From Candidatus Bathyarchaeota archaeon (GTDB lineage: Archaea; Thermoproteota; Bathyarchaeia; Bathyarchaeales; Bathycorpusculaceae), in the NCBI GenBank assembly GCA_022865885.1, contig JALHSQ010000134.1, positions 79,211 through 143,210 on the forward strand: a DNA stretch of 64,000 bases. Reading direction: 5' to 3'. The notes under the pieces are model-generated. The model was not told where the DNA came from. It ran no database searches and was given only the letters and a program-made list of their open reading frames with translations. Shown piece by piece: positions 59,504 through 64,000 of this stretch. A program made the translations under genes and the position numbers. The stretch's first letter is position 1; each line of letters begins with the position of its first letter.

Positions 59504-59670
59504 AATGGGTTCTCCTTGAATGTGTATGTGTAATCATTCGATGCGAAATGCATCTTAATGTTTGCAAGGAGGCTAGTATTCGAGGGTTTCCAGCGATTCC
59601 TAGTTTGGAATGGGAAAACCTAAATGCGAGTAAAACGTTGATAGATACAAAATTCGCGAGTTGAACTGTT

Positions 59671-60054
59671 ATGAGTTTGCCGATTGAAAGGGAAGATCCG
59701 GTTAAGATGCACAAGACAGCAGGCGCGCTCTATGACGCTGGCAAATACAAGGAAGCTGAGGAACTCTTCACAAGGACAGCGGAGCTGTACCTGAAGGTGC
59801 AGAACTATTTTGACTCCACCTCGATGCTTTACAAGGCTGGCGAATGCGCGTACGCGCTTAAGGACTATGATTCGGCTGTCGAGCATTTTCTAAAGTCTGC
59901 AGAGCTTTCATTTCAGAAGGGCTTTGACAGGTTCGGCGTCAGCGCTTGGGAGTATGCTAGAGACTGCTATTCTTCTTTGAAGAAGACAGCGAAAGTCAAG
60001 GAAATGGAGAAGAAAATAAAAGAAGTGAAGGCGAAGCTAGAGGCTTCGTTCTAG
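59671..60054 (+). CDS. TPR-repeat protein
   Basis: 127 residues, fully helical. Three tetratricopeptide-like units: KTAGALYDAGKYKEAEELFTR, LYKAGECAYALKDYDSAVEHF, and WEYARDCYSSLKKTAKVKEM (in parts). It ends in a basic helix. Such small TPR proteins serve as scaffolds. ATG 59671 is the first start after stops. No partner is evident. Confidence 0.8.
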   Translation: MSLPIEREDPVKMHKTAGALYDAGKYKEAEELFTRTAELYLKVQNYFDSTSMLYKAGECAYALKDYDSAVEHFLKSAELSFQKGFDRFGVSAWEYARDCYSSLKKTAKVKEMEKKIKEVKAKLEASF

Positions 60055-60159
60055 ATGCAGAGGGCTTCGTTCCCTACTCTTTTTCTCAATCTCGCTCAAG
60101 ATGGTTTTTTATCTTTTTCATGTCAGTAGCTAACCTAGGTTTGTTTTAGAGGTAAGAGT

Positions 60160-61851
60160 ATGTCTACACCATTTAAGGTCTTGGCAGAGTTATGCGAAAA
60201 ACTGGAAGCCACGAAAAGCCGACTTCTGATGTTAGATCTTGCTGCAAAGTTCCTGAACGCTTTGGAGGCTCAGGAAATTGAACCTGCTGTCTCGATGATT
60301 CTTGGCAGGCCTTTCCAGAAATGGAGTCCCTACAACCTTGGCGTCAGTTGGGCGACAGTCAGCGGTATGATAAGACGGATAACTGGCGTCGAATGGAAGA
60401 CTTTTGCGGAGGTTTTCAGCAAGACTGGCGATGTAGGTTCAGCAACAAAGATTATTCTTGAGAGTAGCAGAGTGAGAAGACAGACTGCTCTTCTCGAAAA
60501 TGCCTTGACTATACTGGAGGTGAGGCGAAGTTTCGAGGAGATCGCTGAAACAACGGGTTATGGTTCTAGAGAAAGGAAGGAACGTTTAATAGAAGTGTTG
60601 CTAGGTCAAGCCTCGCCAATTGAGGCAAAATACTTGGTTAGGATTTTCATCGCCGGAGTGCGAACAGGGTTTCATGAAGGATTGATGGAACAAGCCGTGG
60701 CAAAAGCGTTTCAGATTCCGCTGAAAGTCGTGCAGGAGTCAAGCATGACTGCCGGTGACATTGGAGAGATTGCGGTAATGGCAAGAACAGAAGGGTTGAA
60801 AGGCTTATCCAAGATTGGCTTTAGAGTCTTCAGACCTGTCAATCTCATGTTGGCTCAGATGGCAGCTAACGTGACTGAAGCGTTAAGGGAACACGATGGC
60901 AGAACGGCCTTTGAGTACAAGTATGACGGGGTTAGGGTTCAGATTCATAAACTCGATGATAAGGTCAAGGTTTTTAGCAGGAGACTAGTTGACGTGACCG
61001 AGAGTCTGCCGGAAATCATCGAGATTTCAAGAAAAAACATCATGGCGAAGGAAGCGATCTTGGAAGGGGAGATCATAGCTGTTGACGACTTGGATCACCC
61101 TATTCCTTTCCAACACCTCATGCGCAGATTCAAAAAAATCCACGCAATGGAAGACAACGTGCAGAGAATCCCACTCAAACTGTATCTGTTTGACATTCTC
61201 TATGTCAGCGGAAAAAGCCTTGTCTCAGTTCCTTACCCGCAACGGAGGCAACTACTGACAGAAAACGCTGGTAAGATACAGTTAACCAGTCAAATAGTGA
61301 CGAGTGAAGTTGAAAAAGCTGAGGATTTCCTGAAGGAAGCGATGGATGCTGGACACGAGGGACTGATGGCAAAGCGGCTTGACAGTCTATACACGCCGGG
61401 GACTCGCGGAAAAGTGTGGCTTAAGATCAAACCAGTTCTTGAACCATTGGATTTGGTTATTGTCGCGGCGGAATATGGTTATGGGCGGAGACATGGGTGG
61501 CTTTCAGACTATTATCTGGCCGCAAGGGACGCTGATACTGGTGAGTTTCTGCCAGTGGGCAAGACGTTTAAGGGGTTGACTGACGCCGAGATTATCGAGA
61601 TGACGGAGAAGCTTAAGGAGTCGGCAATTGAGGATGAGCATGGAAAAGTCACTGTAACTCCTAGGATTGTCGTTGAAGTTGCCTACAATGAGATTCAGAA
61701 GAGCCCCAAGTACAAGTGCGGCATGGCGTTGCGTTTTGCAAGAATCACTCGCATCAGAGATGACAAGGTTCCTGAAGATGCAGACACGATACAGAAAGTC
61801 AGGGAGATCTATGAGCAGCAGTTTCTGAGGAAAGGTAGGTATAAGAGTTGA
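60160..61851 (+). CDS. lig: ATP-dependent DNA ligase (replicative, archaeal)
   Basis: 563 residues. The adenylated lysine is K254 in FEYKYDGVRVQIHK (motif I). Also motif III (VFSRRLVDVTESLP), EGEIIAVDD, GHEGLMAKRLDS (motif IV) and WLKIKP (motif V). An N-terminal DNA-binding domain (1-220) and C-terminal OB fold (435-563) complete the eukaryote-like ligase. It seals nicks in replication and repair. A possible TATA box lies near 60105; ATG 60160 after AGAGGTAAGAG. Confidence 0.95.
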   Translation: MSTPFKVLAELCEKLEATKSRLLMLDLAAKFLNALEAQEIEPAVSMILGRPFQKWSPYNLGVSWATVSGMIRRITGVEWKTFAEVFSKTGDVGSATKIILESSRVRRQTALLENALTILEVRRSFEEIAETTGYGSRERKERLIEVLLGQASPIEAKYLVRIFIAGVRTGFHEGLMEQAVAKAFQIPLKVVQESSMTAGDIGEIAVMARTEGLKGLSKIGFRVFRPVNLMLAQMAANVTEALREHDGRTAFEYKYDGVRVQIHKLDDKVKVFSRRLVDVTESLPEIIEISRKNIMAKEAILEGEIIAVDDLDHPIPFQHLMRRFKKIHAMEDNVQRIPLKLYLFDILYVSGKSLVSVPYPQRRQLLTENAGKIQLTSQIVTSEVEKAEDFLKEAMDAGHEGLMAKRLDSLYTPGTRGKVWLKIKPVLEPLDLVIVAAEYGYGRRHGWLSDYYLAARDADTGEFLPVGKTFKGLTDAEIIEMTEKLKESAIEDEHGKVTVTPRIVVEVAYNEIQKSPKYKCGMALRFARITRIRDDKVPEDADTIQKVREIYEQQFLRKGRYKS

Positions 61852-61886
61852 TTAATGACAAGAATGAACTGAGGAGAAAACCAACA

Positions 61887-62927
61887 ATGCCCAAGTCCAA
61901 AGATAATCTGACTTATGATGAGTACTACAGTCGTCAGTTAATCTTGAAAGAGCTTGGCCGCAAAGGGCAGAAGAAGCTTGCGCATTCTACTGTTGCGGTA
62001 GTCGGAGTTGGTGGATTAGGCACTGTTTCATCACTCTACTTGGCCCTTGCTGGGGTTGGGCATCTGCGTTTGATAGATCAGGACACTGTGGAGCGAAACA
62101 ACCTTCACAGACAGGTCTTGTATGATCCTGAGGATCTGCTTTATCCTAAGGTTGAGGTTTCAGCGAAGCGGCTGGAGAAGACCAATCCATTTGTAAAGGT
62201 TGAGCCTGTTTCCGAGAACTTGAATGCTGGAAACGTCGAAAGGCTTCTATCTGGCGTGGATTGCGTGGTTGATGGCCTAGATAACATGCATACCCGCTAC
62301 TTGGTCAACCGCGCTTGTGCAAGATATGAGATTCCATACGTTTTTGGTGCGGCAATAGGGGTTGAAGGAAACCTCTCTGTTTTTGCTCCACCTGAAACTC
62401 CATGTTTCGAATGTGTCTTCCCAAACATCGATGACCGCCACCTCTTGTCCTGCGATCGTCGGGGCGTGCTTGGGGCTACTCCCGGGATTGTTGGCTCCAT
62501 GCAGGCTATGGAGACAATTAAGGTCCTTGCGGGAATAGGTTCTCCACTGAAGGGAAAATTGTTGGTGTGCGATTTCAGTGAAATGTACTTTGCAACCGTA
62601 GACGTATTCGAGAGAGACGATTGCCCAGCATGCCACAAAAGGAAAGTCAATCCACAGGCCAAAGAGAAACTTGTTTGGCTTTGCGGGCGAGACACGGCTA
62701 ACATTAACCCTGAAAGGCCACTGACCTTGGATTTCAACGAAGCCTACGAGTCCATAAAAAGAAGGTTCAAGGTTCGGGTAAAATCGCAGCTAGCAATAGT
62801 GTTCGAATACAAGAGCTTTGAAATCAGCATGTTCAAAGGAGGACGTATGTTGATCAAGAATGTTGCTGATGAGGAATCCGCCTTAAAGGTCTACCGAGAT
62901 ATTGTCATGGAACTGGGAATCAGCTGA
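61887..62927 (+). CDS. E1-like ThiF/MoeB-family adenylyltransferase
   Basis: 346 residues. Adenylates the C-terminus of a ubiquitin-like or sulfur-carrier protein. Nucleotide motif VAVVGVGGLGTVSS, DQDTVERNNLHRQVLY (in parts), zinc cysteines in PCFECVFP and DDCPACHKRK. The last 80 residues (after CGRDTANINPERP) form a small beta domain like the ubiquitin-fold tail seen in archaeal E1-like proteins. ATG 61887 has GAGGAG 10-11 bases before it; a TTG at 61848 overlapping the ligase stop is possible, which would couple it to the ligase. Confidence 0.88.
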   Translation: MPKSKDNLTYDEYYSRQLILKELGRKGQKKLAHSTVAVVGVGGLGTVSSLYLALAGVGHLRLIDQDTVERNNLHRQVLYDPEDLLYPKVEVSAKRLEKTNPFVKVEPVSENLNAGNVERLLSGVDCVVDGLDNMHTRYLVNRACARYEIPYVFGAAIGVEGNLSVFAPPETPCFECVFPNIDDRHLLSCDRRGVLGATPGIVGSMQAMETIKVLAGIGSPLKGKLLVCDFSEMYFATVDVFERDDCPACHKRKVNPQAKEKLVWLCGRDTANINPERPLTLDFNEAYESIKRRFKVRVKSQLAIVFEYKSFEISMFKGGRMLIKNVADEESALKVYRDIVMELGIS

Positions 62928-62964
62928 ATAAGCTATTTATCGCAGTCTTAGGGATACTTAGATC

Positions 62965-63037
62965 GCCGGGGTGGCTGAACGGTTCAAGCGGCGGCCTGCA
63001 GAGCCGCTGTATATGGGTTCAACTCCCATCCCCGGCT
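62965..63037 (+). tRNA. tRNA-Cys (GCA)
   Basis: Acceptor GCCGGGG (62965-62971) pairs with CCCCGGC (63030-63036). The anticodon stem GCGGC/GCCGC (62991-62995, 63003-63007) carries loop CTGCAGA with anticodon GCA at 62998-63000. The T arm ATGGG-TTCAACT-CCCAT is 63013-63029. U73 (63037) is the discriminator typical of tRNA-Cys. CCA is not encoded. An integrase scar follows. Confidence 0.95.
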
Positions 63038-63077
63038 TTTCAGCATACATCCATAGACTTTGGATAAACCCATAGAC

Positions 63078-63296
63078 TCACTTTCTTTTCCTGAACAACT
63101 TGATGTTGTCCATATCGCAAACGTATTCATAGCCAGCTTCTATCAGTTCTGTCGCGTCTTTGACGTTCGCTGCGGGTTTGCACGTGTAGTCGTCGTCTTC
63201 GAAGGTCACAAGCTGAGTGTAGACAAGCGTGTTCTTGATGTTCTTATGGCCTAAGAGGCGCATTACGTACAGGATGTCCTTCGTCTTGTGGTATTC
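63078..63296 (-). pseudogene. Remnant of tyrosine recombinase C-terminus next to tRNA-Cys
   Basis: The minus strand reads an integrase end: the active-site block MRLLGHKNIKNTLVYTQL (with GH and the nucleophile tyrosine), then TFEDDDYTCK, and ending NIKLFRKRK. The stop lies 40 bases from the 3' end of tRNA-Cys. Homology begins sharply at a CG-repeat tract (63296-63305). It lacks the N-terminal domain and the first catalytic arginine, so it is inactive. It closely resembles the remnant at 680-840. Confidence 0.75.
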
Positions 63297-63348
63297 GCGC
63301 GCGCGTGACGGACAAAACTCCAACAAAATGAGCGAAAAGCAACACCGC

Positions 63349-63528
63349 GCGCGCAAGGTTTGTTGGCATAAAATGAAGCCTAAATGTTTTTGTAGTCTTC
63401 AACTTGGCTTGTTTGTACTCCTTCTCAGCTCCATAATAAAGCAGATTGACCACTTCTCTCGCAATTCTTTTTCTTGAACTGATAGAATCGACTGTCACGA
63501 ATTCACGGAAAAACTCTGGGTTTGACAT
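63349..63528 (-). pseudogene. Truncated N-terminus of a nucleotidyltransferase-type protein
   Basis: About 60 residues (MSNPEFFREFVTVDSIS, then EVVNLLYYGAEKEYKQAKLK, MPTNL) match, as I recall it, the N-terminus of a common archaeal nucleotidyltransferase-domain protein. The reading frame breaks at a second CG tract (63346-63354) and runs into unrelated sequence. Only the start of the gene remains, joined to the integrase remnant. The assignment is moderate. Confidence 0.5.
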
Positions 63529-63539
63529 CGGACTTAAGC

Positions 63540-64000
63540 TTAGCGTTTGATGATCTGTTCATAAAGCCCCAATGTTTTTTCTGCTATCTTGGGCCACGTG
63601 AACTCGTTCAGGACTCTGCGTCTGCCGTTTTTGCCCAGCCACTTTCTTTTCTCATCGTTTTCCAAGACGCTGTTTATGCCCCAAGCTATGTCTGACGGGT
63701 TGCTTGGATCTACATGATAACCGCACTGTTCCTCGCCGCGATACACGACTATCTCCCGCATGCCGCTGATGCCAGCTGCACCGATGACAACTGGCCGCCC
63801 CATGCTCATCGCCTCGAGAACCACTATTCCGAAGGGTTCATAAAAGCTTGGGAAAACTGCGACATCGCATGCTGCGTAGTGAAGGATACGTTCCTCTTCT
63901 GAGATGAACTCGAAACGGAACTTCACAAAATCGCTCATTTTCGTGGCTTTGACCAAATTCATCAGGTATTCTTGCAAGTCGCCTAGACCCACAATCACAA
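63540..64000 (-). CDS. Group 1 glycosyltransferase, C-terminal part, cut by window edge
   Basis: About 153 residues to the stop at 63540. The C-terminal Rossmann half of a GT-B enzyme: IVGLGDLQEY, HYAACDVAVFPSFYEPFGIVVLEAMSMGRPVV (in parts), the EPFG-ExxA donor-binding motif of GT4 enzymes, and a final helix. It uses a nucleotide-sugar donor; the acceptor is unknown. The N-terminal half lies beyond the window. Confidence 0.9.
   Translation of the reverse strand, partial: VIVGLGDLQEYLMNLVKATKMSDFVKFRFEFISEEERILHYAACDVAVFPSFYEPFGIVVLEAMSMGRPVVIGAAGISGMREIVVYRGEEQCGYHVDPSNPSDIAWGINSVLENDEKRKWLGKNGRRRVLNEFTWPKIAEKTLGLYEQIIKR

Noticed and set aside
680..63296. The whole window as one integrated element bounded by integrase remnants
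   Set aside because: It contains ribosomal proteins, secY and DNA ligase, which are core chromosome; the two scars are next to different tRNAs.
1..64000. CRISPR arrays, rRNA genes and transposase-type insertion sequences
   Set aside because: I looked for regular short repeats with spacers, rRNA-like sequence and transposase motifs and saw none.

Overview
The window is archaeal chromosome. Evidence includes a ribosomal-protein cluster in archaeal order carrying archaeal/eukaryal-type proteins (eS4, eL32, eL19, eL34, RNase P Rpp29), a tetraether-lipid synthase-like radical SAM protein, a diphthamide ligase, an archaeal-type ATP-dependent DNA ligase, an acetoacetyl-CoA thiolase/DUF35 pair, TATA-box promoters (several leaderless or nearly so), and frequent TTG/GTG starts. 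The mix of Hdr and Nfn modules, Hyp maturation genes, ETF-linked beta-oxidation and tetraether synthesis best fits an anaerobic Bathyarchaeia-like member of the Thermoproteota. The lineage is inferred from gene content, not from a tree.

Layout. 0-3.3 kb: start of a class III aminotransferase, an integrase scar beside tRNA-Gly, queT-queC behind a structured leader, and a HAD hydrolase. 3.6-6.1 kb: dph6 and a lactate permease-like carrier. 6.2-11.9 kb (minus): hypA with an ATPase-type hypB, the nfnB-nfnA pair with a large protein carrying two MvhD domains and four ferredoxin clusters, and a thioredoxin-reductase-like flavoprotein. 12.1-16.8 kb: an M29 aminopeptidase homologue that has lost its metal ligands, two exporters and a RelE-type toxin-antitoxin pair. 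17.1-20.7 kb: divergent HdrCB-like and HdrA-like genes sharing one TATA region. 20.9-24.0 kb: surface proteins (von Willebrand A fused to a dead site-2-protease fold, a beta-helix protein, a small membrane protein), two of them with cytosolic polyproline tails. 24.3-34.8 kb: a near-complete beta-oxidation set (etfBA, two acyl-CoA dehydrogenases, 3-hydroxyacyl-CoA dehydrogenase, enoyl-CoA hydratase, thiolase plus DUF35, acyl-CoA ligase). 34.9-40.3 kb: Tes-like radical SAM protein and hypF-hypC-hypD. 40.3-41.3 kb: a leaderless micro-gene and a third polyproline-tailed membrane protein. 41.4-53.6 kb: ribosomal proteins from uL22 to uL15, then secY, DUF106, eL34 and cmk. 53.8-64 kb: radical SAM protein, glycosyltransferases, a HypE-like protein, an ECF S-component, amidohydrolase, TPR protein, DNA ligase, E1-like protein, tRNA-Cys, a scar of two broken genes, and the end of a group 1 glycosyltransferase.

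How the genes fit together. Fatty or short-chain acids would be activated by the ligase and oxidised through ETF. Electrons could then pass between NADPH, ferredoxin and the Hdr modules through the Nfn pair and the MvhD/ferredoxin hub. No hydrogenase is encoded here, but hypA, hypB-like, hypC, hypD, hypF and a hypE-like gene imply a [NiFe] hydrogenase elsewhere.

The best candidates for something undescribed are the vWA/pseudo-S2P and polyproline-tail surface cluster, the double-MvhD hub beside NfnAB, the cysteine-less MvhD tail on HdrA, the ligand-less M29 protein, and the structured leader of queT.
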